A stretch of DNA of 64,000 bases, from assembly GCA_019417325.1 (NCBI GenBank), contig DXVO01000030.1:186001-250000 (forward strand), in the 5' to 3' direction. The position numbers and the translations under genes are program-made. This DNA comes from Parabacteroides sp. (lineage in GTDB: Bacteria; Bacteroidota; Bacteroidia; Bacteroidales; Tannerellaceae). Under the pieces are notes generated by a model that was not told where the DNA came from, did no database searches, and worked only from the letters and a program-made list of their open reading frames with translations. Below, piece by piece: positions 17,231 to 26,117 of this stretch; within the stretch, counting starts at the first letter, position 1; the number at the start of each line of letters is the position of its first letter.

Positions 17231-18556
17231 ATGAAAACACAGCAGACGTATACACTCGGACCGTTTATCGTATTAATATTTATCTATTTCATCGTCGGTT
17301 TCCTGACTACGGTAAACGGACAATGCCAGGCCCCGCTGAAAATAGCTTTTCTGGATAATGCCGGTGAACTGAAAAATACGTTCATCACCCTTATATCCTT
17401 TTTCTTTTTTCTGGCTTATTTATTAAACGGGACACTTGGCGGCAAATGGATCAATGCCTATGGATATAAGAAAACATTGTTACGCGCATTAGGTATAATG
17501 GTTGCCGGACTCATGGTTTTCTTTTTCTCCTCATGGTTCACTGTAAACTATCCGGATTACTACGTCAGAATCGCCTCGGCACAAATTCCTTACGGATACT
17601 TTATGTTTCTATGCGGTTCCTACCTGATGGGTACTTCGGCGACTCTTTTGCAAGTAGTTATTAATCCCTATGTGGCGGCTTATGATGTACCGGGTACACA
17701 GCCTGTACAGCGCATGAACATAGTCTGTGCCTTTAATTCCTTCGGAACCACGATTGCCCCGTTCTTTGTAACGGGAGTAATGTTCCGCGGAGTACCCATA
17801 GAAGAAGTTCATGTGCGCCAACTGATGTTCCCTTTTATTTTGCTGGCTACATTTATCGCACTGACTGCCTTTATCACACAACGGCTGTCGTTACCGGATC
17901 TGCAAGGTACTAAAACCTCCGGTGATGAAACATTGGAGCGCAACATCTGGTCGTTCAGGCATTTAAAGTTAGGTGTAATTGCCATCTTCTTTTATGTAGG
18001 TGCCGAAGTCTCCATCGGGGTTAATATCAATTTGCATGCACAGGAACTGGAACTGTCCGGACAAGGATTATCTTTTCTTGGGAATAAGCATTTAATGCTG
18101 TGGGGATATGATTTAGGCATTCCGGCATTACTGGCCACATTGTATTGGGGAGGATTGATGGTCGGGCGTATTATATCCAGCATGATAACCAATATATCTC
18201 CGCGTATCCAGTTGACAGTAACGACTGTCTTAGCAACAGTATTTGCGGTAGTCGGTATCCTTACACATAATTTGTGGGTACTGGTGGCTATCGGGCTATT
18301 TCACTCTGTTATGTGGGGATGTATTTTTACACTCGCTATAAAAGGGTTGAAGAAATATACATCCAAAGCTTCCGGAGTCTTCATGATGGGTGTTTTCGGA
18401 GGTGCTGTCTTTCCCGTGATACAAGGAGCTTTAGCCGACCTTTTCGGTTCATGGCAATGGACATGGATACTGGTTATTATATGCGAATTGGTAATGCTTT
18501 ACTATGCCCTTTGGGGATCACGCATTAAAGAATCAGAACTTCTGGACACAAATTAA
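17231..18556 (+). CDS. FucP-like sugar MFS transporter
   Basis: Inner-membrane permease of 441 residues with about 12 helices, probably a proton symporter for the substrate of the preceding dehydrogenase. FLTTVNGQCQAPLKIAF near the N-terminus and the later VGRIISSMI and FHSVMWGCIFTLAIKGLKKY segments resemble the fucose/glucose-galactose permease (FHS) branch. The ATG at 17231 (MKTQQTYTLGPF) follows the upstream gene by 16 bases; an open frame reaching into that gene is not used. Expected to be under the same LacI-type control. Confidence 0.85.
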   Translation: MKTQQTYTLGPFIVLIFIYFIVGFLTTVNGQCQAPLKIAFLDNAGELKNTFITLISFFFFLAYLLNGTLGGKWINAYGYKKTLLRALGIMVAGLMVFFFSSWFTVNYPDYYVRIASAQIPYGYFMFLCGSYLMGTSATLLQVVINPYVAAYDVPGTQPVQRMNIVCAFNSFGTTIAPFFVTGVMFRGVPIEEVHVRQLMFPFILLATFIALTAFITQRLSLPDLQGTKTSGDETLERNIWSFRHLKLGVIAIFFYVGAEVSIGVNINLHAQELELSGQGLSFLGNKHLMLWGYDLGIPALLATLYWGGLMVGRIISSMITNISPRIQLTVTTVLATVFAVVGILTHNLWVLVAIGLFHSVMWGCIFTLAIKGLKKYTSKASGVFMMGVFGGAVFPVIQGALADLFGSWQWTWILVIICELVMLYYALWGSRIKESELLDTN

Positions 18557-18583
18557 ACATATTCTCTAAACCCCTTGTTATAT

Positions 18584-19657
18584 ATGTATTCTAAACAAAA
18601 AATCATTCATATGATAACAAAGGGTTTATTGGTTACAGTTTTGGCTACTATCTTTTTAGTTGCTTTTCCCGAACAAAACAAAGCTTGTACACGGGCGGTC
18701 TATCTGGGACCTGATAATATGATTGTTACAGGACGAACAATGGACTGGAAAGAAGATCCTCAATCAAATATCTATCTTTTTCCCAGAGGAATACAAAAGC
18801 AAGCCGGAAATACAAATAATACAATCAAATGGACTTCCAAATACGGGAGTGTGGCTACAGCCGGATATGATATAGGCGTATGCGACGGCATGAATGAAAA
18901 AGGGCTGGTAGCGAACCTGCTCTTCCTCACAGAATCACGTTATGGCCGCTCCAATGATAACCGTCCAGTCATGGGGATAAGTATCTGGACACAATATGTA
19001 CTAGATAATTTCGCCACTGTAGATGAAGCGGTGCAAGAACTCAGTAAAGACTTATTCCGGATAGATGCGCCGGATTTACCTAATGGTTCCAAATCAACCC
19101 TGCATCTTTCTATTTCCGACGCAACCGGAAACAGTGCCATATTCGAATATATCGATGGGAATCTGATTATTCATGAAGGCAGAGAATGCCAGATTATGAC
19201 AAATTCCCCTACCTACGAGAAACAACTGACACTAAATGATTATTGGAAACAAATCGGTGGCTTGGTAATGTTGCCGGGAACAAATCGTGCTTCAGACCGC
19301 TTTGTCCGTGCTTCCTTCTATATTCAGGCTCTTCCCCAGACATCCAATTACCGGCAAGCTGTAGCCGGCGTATTTAGTGTAATGAGAAATGTTTCTGTTC
19401 CGTTAGGAATATCCATTCCGGAACAACCGAATATTGCATCCACCCGTTGGCGTACAGTGGCAGACCAAAAGAATAAAGTGTATTATTTCGAATCGACCTT
19501 AAGCCCGGACATTTTCTGGATTAATTTTAAAGATTTGGACTTCAAATCCGGTGCACCGGTCAAGAAACTGACATTGACAAACGGAGAGATATATGCAGGA
19601 AATGCCGCCAGCAAGTTTCAAACCGGCAAACCGCTTGCATTCCTGTTTGGAATATAA
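18584..19657 (+). CDS. bsh: choloylglycine hydrolase family protein, probable bile salt hydrolase
   Basis: Ntn hydrolase expected to cleave the amide of glycine- or taurine-conjugated bile acids, or penicillin V-like amides. From the ATG at 18584 the signal sequence ends FPEQNKA and Cys35 follows in CTRAVYLGPDN. The next block, GRTMDWKED, carries the Arg-Asp pair of the family. VCDGMNEKGLVANLLFL, MGISIWTQYVLDNFATVDEA and IMTNSPTY (active-site Asn) match Bacteroides enzymes of the BT_2086 type as I recall them. The length is 357 residues. It lies 27 bases after the permease gene. Exported location is inferred from the signal sequence; bile salt specificity is likely, not proven. Confidence 0.8.
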   Translation: MYSKQKIIHMITKGLLVTVLATIFLVAFPEQNKACTRAVYLGPDNMIVTGRTMDWKEDPQSNIYLFPRGIQKQAGNTNNTIKWTSKYGSVATAGYDIGVCDGMNEKGLVANLLFLTESRYGRSNDNRPVMGISIWTQYVLDNFATVDEAVQELSKDLFRIDAPDLPNGSKSTLHLSISDATGNSAIFEYIDGNLIIHEGRECQIMTNSPTYEKQLTLNDYWKQIGGLVMLPGTNRASDRFVRASFYIQALPQTSNYRQAVAGVFSVMRNVSVPLGISIPEQPNIASTRWRTVADQKNKVYYFESTLSPDIFWINFKDLDFKSGAPVKKLTLTNGEIYAGNAASKFQTGKPLAFLFGI

Positions 19658-19729
19658 ATAGACCTGTAGAAATATACCAAGTAAGGTGTGCCCAGGCAAA
19701 TAGACTTTGAACCAGGCACTACCTTTTTT

Positions 19730-20344
19730 TTATTTCATCCGATGATAGGCTCTTACATAATTATTCTCTGATACAATCAAAGAATCGGAAGTCAATTTAT
19801 CTATTTTTAATGTATCTGTAAAATCTATTGTTTGCTTATTACCGATGCTTTTACCATGCAAAAGCAGATAATCGGTATCTTCATAATCATTCCGGCCGGT
19901 TGTTTCCCAACTTTCATATTTTAAAGTCGCCATATTTACAGAAACGGCAATCCCCCCTTCTTCTAATTTCATTCCCTCTTCACCGGACAAACCATTTATA
20001 GGAGCAAGCCAGGTACCGACAAGTTTTTCAGAAGCACGGTCTATATGTTTCACTATCAACTTGGTTGCAGTAAGCGGACCATCATTTCCTGTTGTCCCTT
20101 TATAAAACACTTGTATGGAATCCCCTATTAATAAACCGTTCACTTCCGATTTATCTGCATCCATTGTACTGAAAATAAGCGTATCGCCACTATTCGTGGC
20201 AACCATGACAGTATTCATAGTTCCATCCAGTATAATACCGGATACCGGATTATCGATAGTTGTTGTTTTTGTTCCTCCGCCACAAGAGACCAATCCGGAT
20301 AAACTTATAAAAAACAAAGCGTAGTAAGCAATTACATTTTTCAT
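19730..20344 (-). CDS. lipocalin-like lipoprotein
   Basis: A 204-residue lipoprotein. The signal MKNVIAYYALFFISLSGLVSC puts the lipid-carrying Cys at residue 21. A small beta-rich region (VSGIILDGTMNTVMVATNSG, then DSIQVFYKG) precedes a domain starting KLVGTWLAPINGL, which has the look of a calycin/lipocalin-type domain that checks for substituent binding in Bacteroidales. It is probably located on the outer membrane. The ligand and role are unknown. It is convergent with the bile salt hydrolase gene, with 72 bases between stops. Confidence 0.75.
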   Translation of the reverse strand: MKNVIAYYALFFISLSGLVSCGGGTKTTTIDNPVSGIILDGTMNTVMVATNSGDTLIFSTMDADKSEVNGLLIGDSIQVFYKGTTGNDGPLTATKLIVKHIDRASEKLVGTWLAPINGLSGEEGMKLEEGGIAVSVNMATLKYESWETTGRNDYEDTDYLLLHGKSIGNKQTIDFTDTLKIDKLTSDSLIVSENNYVRAYHRMK

Positions 20345-20373
20345 ATCGTCATAATTAGATAGGAAACAAAGAT

Positions 20374-20403
20374 AAATAAAATCGCCTTTAATATAAAGGC
20401 GAT
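20374..20403 (-). terminator. rho-independent terminator after the PNPOx-like gene
   Basis: ATCGCCTTTA and TAAAGGCGAT form a perfect 10-bp stem at 20381-20403 with a 3-base loop. Read on the minus strand it is followed by TTTATTTAT. A second imperfect hairpin (AATCAACC with GGTTGAT, 20402-20447) precedes it. It lies between the stop of the PNPOx-like gene and the start of the lipoprotein gene. Confidence 0.75.
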
Positions 20404-20458
20404 CAACCTTTTCTATTGATATACGATAAAAAAGGTTGATTTAAAATTGCCGGATGTA

Positions 20459-20869
20459 TCATTTAAGTTTTTTATGAACAAAAACCCCGTCAATCCATAG
20501 GGTCGCATGATTCGGCTTAAATTTGAGCAGAACATAATCAGGATCGGTTGCCCCTTTGGAAAAATGCTCTATAAACCAATCCTGCCAAAGAGCTTCCTTC
20601 ATCGTTTTATCCGTAACAATTTCTACCTCTCCGGTCAAAGCAACACTATTCCCTTTTTCATAAAAACAGACGCCTCCATTCGGATTCAAACGAAAATCCT
20701 TTGTTTTTAACGAATTACGCCCCGTAGCAAACCAAATGGCATAAAATCCCTCCGATTTGATTTTACTCATAGGTACAGGTCTGGGATACCCCTCTTTATT
20801 TACCGAAGTAAGAACTACCACTTCACTATTTTGTAATAGAACTTCCGCTTTTTCTTTAATTGTTTCCAT
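20459..20869 (-). CDS. pyridoxamine 5'-phosphate oxidase-like flavin-binding protein
   Basis: A 136-residue cytoplasmic protein of the split-barrel FMN-binding fold. The order is an N-terminal helix, VVVLTSVNKEGYPRPVPM, FYAIWFATGRNSLKTKDFRLNPNGGVCFY and a closing VLLKFKPNHATLWIDG strand. Similar to general stress protein 26-like members that bind flavin or F420; the substrate is unknown. The start is ATG at 20869. It lies 76 bases downstream of the AraC-type gene on the same strand and has its own terminator. Confidence 0.85.
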   Translation of the reverse strand: METIKEKAEVLLQNSEVVVLTSVNKEGYPRPVPMSKIKSEGFYAIWFATGRNSLKTKDFRLNPNGGVCFYEKGNSVALTGEVEIVTDKTMKEALWQDWFIEHFSKGATDPDYVLLKFKPNHATLWIDGVFVHKKLK

Positions 20870-20945
20870 TGAAATAACTGTTTACTTATTTGATTGTGGC
20901 AAAGATAAAAAGCGGAAAAAACTTTATATTGTAAAAAAACGACTT

Positions 20946-21758
20946 TTACCACTCCACATAGGCTAAGGTCATATCATCCTGCGGTATCGATAGAAATGAG
21001 CCGGCGGTACTGCCAGACATGTTTTTTATTTCTTTCGAGAGATGCGGAACATCATAATATCCGGCATCAACAGCGACCGAAATTAAATTATCAGAGGATG
21101 TAGCCCTCAACAAATCCACAGCATGCCTGAATTTTATAATCCGGCTATATTCTTTCGGAGAGAATCCTGTATACATTTTAAATATACGCTCAAAATGACG
21201 TTGACATAGACAAACTTCATCGGCTAAAAAGCGAATCGGCTGTTGCCCTTTATACCAGTTGATATAATCTACGGCATATCTTATTCGTGTATCCGCTGCC
21301 AGGTTGCTCCCTGCCAATCTTTTTAAAAGAAAATTCTCTACACAGTTAATCCGTTTCCGGATATCTTGTTTTTCATAAAGGCATTCCGCAAAAGAATCAT
21401 CAAAAAAGGTATCCATATCATTAACGCTTAACCTCCGGTCGGCAAGCTCACAGAGAGGCAAAGCCATAAAACAAGAAACTCCGCAAGGCAAAAAACGGAT
21501 ACCGAACATATGAACCGTTTTGGCATGGGTAAACAGCTCCGAATACTTTCTCATCGGTCCCACAAAATAGGAATGATACGGCTGCATAAGTAAACCATCG
21601 TTGACAGCTTCGAAAGCCTCTCCAAGAGTAAAAATAAAATCCGTACAACCATCCGGCAGAATATTAATACGCATCCCGGGCTGGGATTCGCCTTCAAATT
21701 CCCAATACTTATCAATATAAGGAAAAAGAACCGGGGATGGTTGGTATTCTTTGTACAT
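20946..21758 (-). CDS. AraC-family transcriptional regulator with DUF6597-like N-terminal domain
   Basis: A 270-residue regulator. The N-terminal part (YQPSPVLFPYIDKYWEFEGE, then LPDGCTDFIFTLGEAF and MFGIRFLPCGVSCFMALPL) is the sensor type found in DUF6597 proteins. The C-terminal AraC domain contains VCLCQRHFERIFKMYTGFSPKEYSRI. The frame can begin at TTG 21779, but the ATG at 21758 is the likely start. An inverted repeat (TTTGTACATA ... TATGTACAAA) spans that start, which suggests self-regulation. It is 30 bases after the histidine kinase gene. Confidence 0.9.
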   Translation of the reverse strand: MYKEYQPSPVLFPYIDKYWEFEGESQPGMRINILPDGCTDFIFTLGEAFEAVNDGLLMQPYHSYFVGPMRKYSELFTHAKTVHMFGIRFLPCGVSCFMALPLCELADRRLSVNDMDTFFDDSFAECLYEKQDIRKRINCVENFLLKRLAGSNLAADTRIRYAVDYINWYKGQQPIRFLADEVCLCQRHFERIFKMYTGFSPKEYSRIIKFRHAVDLLRATSSDNLISVAVDAGYYDVPHLSKEIKNMSGSTAGSFLSIPQDDMTLAYVEW

Positions 21759-21780
21759 ACAAAATCTTTTTATGTACAAA
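21750..21780 (-). promoter_or_regulatory. inverted repeat overlapping the AraC-type start codon
   Basis: TTTGTACATA at 21750-21759 and TATGTACAAA at 21771-21780 are a perfect 10-bp inverted repeat with an 11-base spacer. The start codon (21756-21758) lies within the left arm. It could be an operator, or an RNA hairpin that hides the start codon. Confidence 0.55.
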
Positions 21781-21788
21781 AATAATAA

Positions 21789-23288
21789 TTATAGCTTTTC
21801 CGGTATCACTATTTTAAAACAAGTCCCCACTCCCTTTTTTGATTCTATATGGATCGTTCCATGAAAATACTCCACAATAGTCCGGCAAATAGCAAGTCCT
21901 AAACCGGCTCCCTGTGAAAAATGGTCTATCTTATAAAAGCGGTCAAATATATGTTTCTGGTCTTCTTCCGAAATCCCCTTGCCTGCATCTTTTACAAAAA
22001 ATGTCACGTTCCCCGGTGTTTCAGATAAATACCCGAATGTGATGTATCCCCTATTTGTAAATTTAGCAGCATTGTTTATCAGGTTATTAATCACCTGTTT
22101 CAAACGAACGGGATCTATAAAAATTATCTTATCCTTTTCGGCTAATTCCAACTTAAGTTCGACACCTGGCGGCATATTCAACTGCTGGGAGACATAAATA
22201 TCATCCAATAATTTATTTAAAGATTGCTCGGAATAACGGAATTCCATTGTTCCGGCTTCGATTTTGGATATATCCAGTATGTCATTTATCAAGCTTAAAA
22301 GAAGTTCGCAATTTTTATTGATGATATCCACAAATTCGACTATTTCATTCTTTTCCAAACCTTCAATATCACGTAATAACATGGAGAAACCGACAATCGA
22401 ATTCAGTGGAGTACGTATCTCGTGGCTCATATTAGCAAGAAATGCACTCTTTTGGGCATCATTCCGTTTGGCAACAGCCACTTCCTCTTCTTTATCCTTC
22501 ATTTTCTGGATACTCATAACGATACCCACAATCCGGTAAGGAAGCCCGGACACCTCCTGCGCCAGATAAGTGGAACGTCCTTCCATCCACTCGTAGGTAC
22601 CATCCCCACGACGAAGTCGAAAAGAAACCGGATCCGTATACAAATCGCCTCCCATCTGATCGGATAAAGCGGAAAACAAGGATTCACGGTCATCAGGAAA
22701 TACCAAATCGACAAACTCTTCTGCGGTCAATTCATTATGATGGTCGTTAGGAAGTTTCAAATAGGTAAAATATTCAGGAGTCATAACATAAACAGAACGC
22801 TCCATATCATAGAACCAGGGGAATATTTTTGTAGAGTTAAGTGTCATATTTAAAAAATAAGACTGCATCCGTTCCTCTTTTATATTAAGGAATAAAATAA
22901 CAATTTTCTTCAGGCATCCCTGATCAAACAACCCTGTTATTTTACAGATAGCAGGAAAACGGCTTCCATTTTTCAGGCAATGTATAAATAAGTCATTCTG
23001 ATATTGTATAAAACCGGCTTTATCTTTCAGGGAAGCCAAAACCTCCGGAAAAGAATCATATTCTTTATACTTAAGAATAAAGAATGAGCTATAATGCATG
23101 CCTACAACCTTGGCATCCGATATGTAAAGTTCCTCTTGCGCCTGAGGATTAATAAAATCTATCGTACCGTCTACCTTTAGGACAATCACACAATCCCTTA
23201 ATGTACATGACCGTAAATTTTCCAAATCCGTTTCTGTCATTGAAACTGAATGAACTCCAGCTATTTCATCTGTATTTATATCTTCCAT
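21789..23288 (-). CDS. soluble PAS-domain sensor histidine kinase
   Basis: A 499-residue kinase. The N-terminal half holds two PAS-like segments (VIVLKVDGTIDFINPQAQEE at about 34-53, and a second ending in RRGDGTYEWMEGRSTYL). A HisKA domain follows with the phosphorylated His289 in FLANMSHEIRTPLN, then an ATPase domain with INNLINNAAKFT (N box), FVKDAGKGISEED (G1) and GAGLGLAICRTIVEY (G2). No membrane helix and no receiver domain are present, so the signal is probably cytoplasmic. It sits between two AraC-type genes on the same strand; its partner response regulator is not in the window. Confidence 0.93.
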   Translation of the reverse strand: MEDINTDEIAGVHSVSMTETDLENLRSCTLRDCVIVLKVDGTIDFINPQAQEELYISDAKVVGMHYSSFFILKYKEYDSFPEVLASLKDKAGFIQYQNDLFIHCLKNGSRFPAICKITGLFDQGCLKKIVILFLNIKEERMQSYFLNMTLNSTKIFPWFYDMERSVYVMTPEYFTYLKLPNDHHNELTAEEFVDLVFPDDRESLFSALSDQMGGDLYTDPVSFRLRRGDGTYEWMEGRSTYLAQEVSGLPYRIVGIVMSIQKMKDKEEEVAVAKRNDAQKSAFLANMSHEIRTPLNSIVGFSMLLRDIEGLEKNEIVEFVDIINKNCELLLSLINDILDISKIEAGTMEFRYSEQSLNKLLDDIYVSQQLNMPPGVELKLELAEKDKIIFIDPVRLKQVINNLINNAAKFTNRGYITFGYLSETPGNVTFFVKDAGKGISEEDQKHIFDRFYKIDHFSQGAGLGLAICRTIVEYFHGTIHIESKKGVGTCFKIVIPEKL

Positions 23289-23312
23289 AACCCTATATAA
23301 ATTTGTTTACCT

Positions 23313-24161
23313 TTACTTCGTATTTCGATATTCCAAAGGAGTCATACCTACATACCGCCTAAAATATTTATCAAAAAAGGATACATTATGGTAACCCAGA
23401 TTTATTGCAATCTCTTTTATTGATGATGTGGTCGACCTCAACTGTACTTTCGCGTCGGATATAATAACTGTAGCAATAATGTCCCGAGGCGTCATTCCCG
23501 TCACCTTTTTAATCACAAAACAAAAATGAGGAAAAGAGATACGGAGTTGTGCTGTATAAAAAGAGACCTTATGCTCATGCGTATAATTCATCCAGACAAG
23601 TTGTATAAATTCATGTACAATCTCTTTTTCCCGGTTCATCACAGGCTCCTTCCAGGTGCTATACTTTTTATACATATTAATAACCCCTTTATACAATATA
23701 TCCTGTACAGAACACATGCAATCCTCAAATAGGATGGAACCCGGTTCGTTCTGAGTCTTGGAAAGCAACTGAAAAAATATTCTGTACACATCTATAATAT
23801 CGTCCGATAAATGTATAACCGGATTTTTTGTAAGATTAAGTATGAGGCTCGATATTGTTTTAATATAATTGGTTCCCTCCAAAAAGCGGGATGAAAATGC
23901 AGCAAAGGAAACTTCTGCATCATCCGAGAGCTCGGATACATAGAAAAAAGTATTGGGTAATAAAGTTATAAAATCATTCGGTTGAATCGTAAACAACCCT
24001 AAATTGATTTTTATCCAGATAGTGCCTTTTGTACATAGGATAAATCCCCCTGCCCTCATTTTACAAAGGATAAAACAATATTTAGTTAACTCCTCTTTAC
24101 CTGCTTTATCCCGTACAACGAAATCCTTTGAAATATCTAGTTTTATAAAGTCACTATCCAT
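23313..24161 (-). CDS. AraC-family transcriptional regulator
   Basis: A 282-residue regulator with a cupin-like N-terminal sensor (GGFILCTKGTIWIKINLGLFTIQPNDFITLLPNTFFYV) and a C-terminal double HTH (LRISFPHFCFVIKKVTGMTPRDII, then EIAINLGYHNVSFFDKYFRRYVGMTPLEYR). No receiver domain is present. The start is ATG at 24161. It is the first gene of an AraC-kinase-AraC set, 24 bases before the kinase gene. Ligand unknown. Confidence 0.9.
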   Translation of the reverse strand: MDSDFIKLDISKDFVVRDKAGKEELTKYCFILCKMRAGGFILCTKGTIWIKINLGLFTIQPNDFITLLPNTFFYVSELSDDAEVSFAAFSSRFLEGTNYIKTISSLILNLTKNPVIHLSDDIIDVYRIFFQLLSKTQNEPGSILFEDCMCSVQDILYKGVINMYKKYSTWKEPVMNREKEIVHEFIQLVWMNYTHEHKVSFYTAQLRISFPHFCFVIKKVTGMTPRDIIATVIISDAKVQLRSTTSSIKEIAINLGYHNVSFFDKYFRRYVGMTPLEYRNTK

Positions 24162-24332
24162 AATTATATAAGTTGAAGTAAAGATACTCCAAAGGGATAT
24201 ACGATACGGATAGTATAAATAACGGAATATCTTTTCTTAAAAACAGAGATGGCTCTTTTTGAACCATCCCATTCACAAAATCTTAACTCGACAGCTATCG
24301 GATTCATTATTTATTAGATGCCGGCACAGCTT

Positions 24333-25382
24333 CTATTTGGAAGAGGTACCGCTTTCCAGAATACTGACGATAGAGAATAATGTAAAACAAATTCCTCCTA
24401 ATCCGGCTAAAACCCGTGCCGGTACAAAACTATATCCATGCAATGTGCCCATTTCAAAAATAAAAGCCGACAAGAAAAGGCAAGTCAATGCAGTAAAGAC
24501 CGGTATCAGTGGTATACGGTTTGCCAACTTGAATTCATGCCTCCATATTTTTGAAAGCAATATGACCTTACTGGAAATACTCAAACAGACCAGGCCTAAT
24601 CCAATCATAATATAACCGGTAGAACCGATAGAGGGATCGAGGCTTCCTGCTGCCAGGATTATTCCCCAAATAATGCAGAGAGAACCCATGATTAAGACCA
24701 GTACCGGCCACAATGTCCGTTCTGAAGAAGAGTACAGGTTTTGTATCTGCCGGACAATTGTAACGACCAAAGCGATAAGGCTCGTACAAATACAGGCCAA
24801 ACCAATCATCACATGACCCGCTACAAAATACATCGGATGTACATTGCCTTTCGATAAAAGGACAAAAGCCCATATCCAGGCAATCAAAGAAAAAAGAATT
24901 GCCAACCCTATTAATAGTGCGCCCTGCTCTTTGCTAAAAGCCTCGGATGGCATCACATGATCACTTTTCTTTGAATTGACTGTAATCATTGTGAAGCGGG
25001 TGGATGAAGTTGCCGTTGTTGCGACACATGCCGTAATTAAACCGACACCGCATATTACATGCCCTGCAACAAATGAAGTCGAGTTCGCAGAACCATGTAT
25101 CACTGATATGCCCCCTATTACCGTTAGGATTGCAGACAAGTAACCTACTGCAGGCAGTACATATTTACTAACAGAACCGAATGTACCGATCAGTTGCCTG
25201 ATAATTGTTGCCGCAGTAGAAAAAAGAGCTATACAAATCATTCCTAAGGAAAATACTACCGGACCTGCAACCATCCGGTTCGGGTCTGTTCCGTAGGAGG
25301 TAATAAACCATCCGTATCCGAAACAGAACAATGCCATAAGCAGTGGGATTGCCCTAAATAAAACACTAATACCGTAATTCAT
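24333..25382 (-). CDS. yhiM: YhiM-family (DUF2776) multi-pass inner-membrane protein
   Basis: A 349-residue protein of about ten hydrophobic helices. It closely matches the E. coli YhiM sequence as I remember it, over its whole length: GLNGRIPLIPVF-like ending segments (LANRIPLIPVFTALTCLFLSAF) and FVPARVLAGLGGICFTLFS before the C-terminus. The protein is built of about five copies of an 80-residue unit, each with a (F/M)V(A/P)(G/A)xV block followed by a hydrophobic helix. YhiM has been linked to acid stress in enterobacteria, but its activity is not established. It stands upstream of the AraC-kinase-AraC genes on the same strand with 171 empty bases between. Confidence 0.87.
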   Translation of the reverse strand: MNYGISVLFRAIPLLMALFCFGYGWFITSYGTDPNRMVAGPVVFSLGMICIALFSTAATIIRQLIGTFGSVSKYVLPAVGYLSAILTVIGGISVIHGSANSTSFVAGHVICGVGLITACVATTATSSTRFTMITVNSKKSDHVMPSEAFSKEQGALLIGLAILFSLIAWIWAFVLLSKGNVHPMYFVAGHVMIGLACICTSLIALVVTIVRQIQNLYSSSERTLWPVLVLIMGSLCIIWGIILAAGSLDPSIGSTGYIMIGLGLVCLSISSKVILLSKIWRHEFKLANRIPLIPVFTALTCLFLSAFIFEMGTLHGYSFVPARVLAGLGGICFTLFSIVSILESGTSSK

Positions 25383-25570
25383 AAGTTTTTTGTTTAGATG
25401 TCCTATGAAACAGGGTTATATAATATATTGTTTATTTACATAGAATACCGTTTGTTCTTTTTAGCATGCATAAACATAGCATCACGGAGATTAAATAATG
25501 GTTATTTTTTTTAACCTAAAAACTTCCAACAGAAACTTTTTTATTCGGTAACTATTCATACCTTCGTCGC

Positions 25571-25972
25571 GTGATTAGAAAGATTTTATTCATAGTATCG
25601 TTGTGCTTCTTGTTTTTCTTGAATCAGAAAAGTAAAACTATTGAAGAATCCCATATTTTCTCCCAGCAGGAAATGATGGTGATGAACCATATTCAGCAGG
25701 GACCGAAGCAGGACACGTTAACTAATGAAGAATTCTCATCCTCACAAAGCGCTGCTATTTTCACAAATTGCCGCCAACTCCAAACACAGGGCAGAGGCAG
25801 CGAGAGATTAATCAAAGAAACAGTAAAACAATTAACCCTATTCTATCAGAAAGGACAGGAAATACTGAATAAAACCTCAGAAATATTATCGATAAACCGC
25901 TCTTATGAATGTTCTTCACTTCGTATTCGTTCCGGACACTGGATATACGCTATACGAAAAATTGTTATTTAG
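25571..25972 (+). CDS. small exported protein of unknown function
   Basis: A 133-residue open frame with a GTG start. The N-terminus (MIRKILFIVSLCFLFFLNQK) is a signal peptide or membrane anchor; a polar, helix-prone region follows, then a short Cys-containing tail. No family recognised. It is divergent from yhiM and is followed by 145 bases before the OadG-like gene. The well-formed signal region supports a real gene, but the start and coding status are uncertain. Confidence 0.45.
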   Translation: MIRKILFIVSLCFLFFLNQKSKTIEESHIFSQQEMMVMNHIQQGPKQDTLTNEEFSSSQSAAIFTNCRQLQTQGRGSERLIKETVKQLTLFYQKGQEILNKTSEILSINRSYECSSLRIRSGHWIYAIRKIVI

Positions 25973-26117
25973 CAATTCTTATCCCATTTTACTTTAGACC
26001 TCTTTATTTTTAAAACTAAAAAGAATTGTCAGTCTAACCCGATTGTATTCAAAACATTTATATAGTTGTGTTTTGTTATGTAATTATACTATCAGACAAA
26101 TTTAAAATCATAAAATT

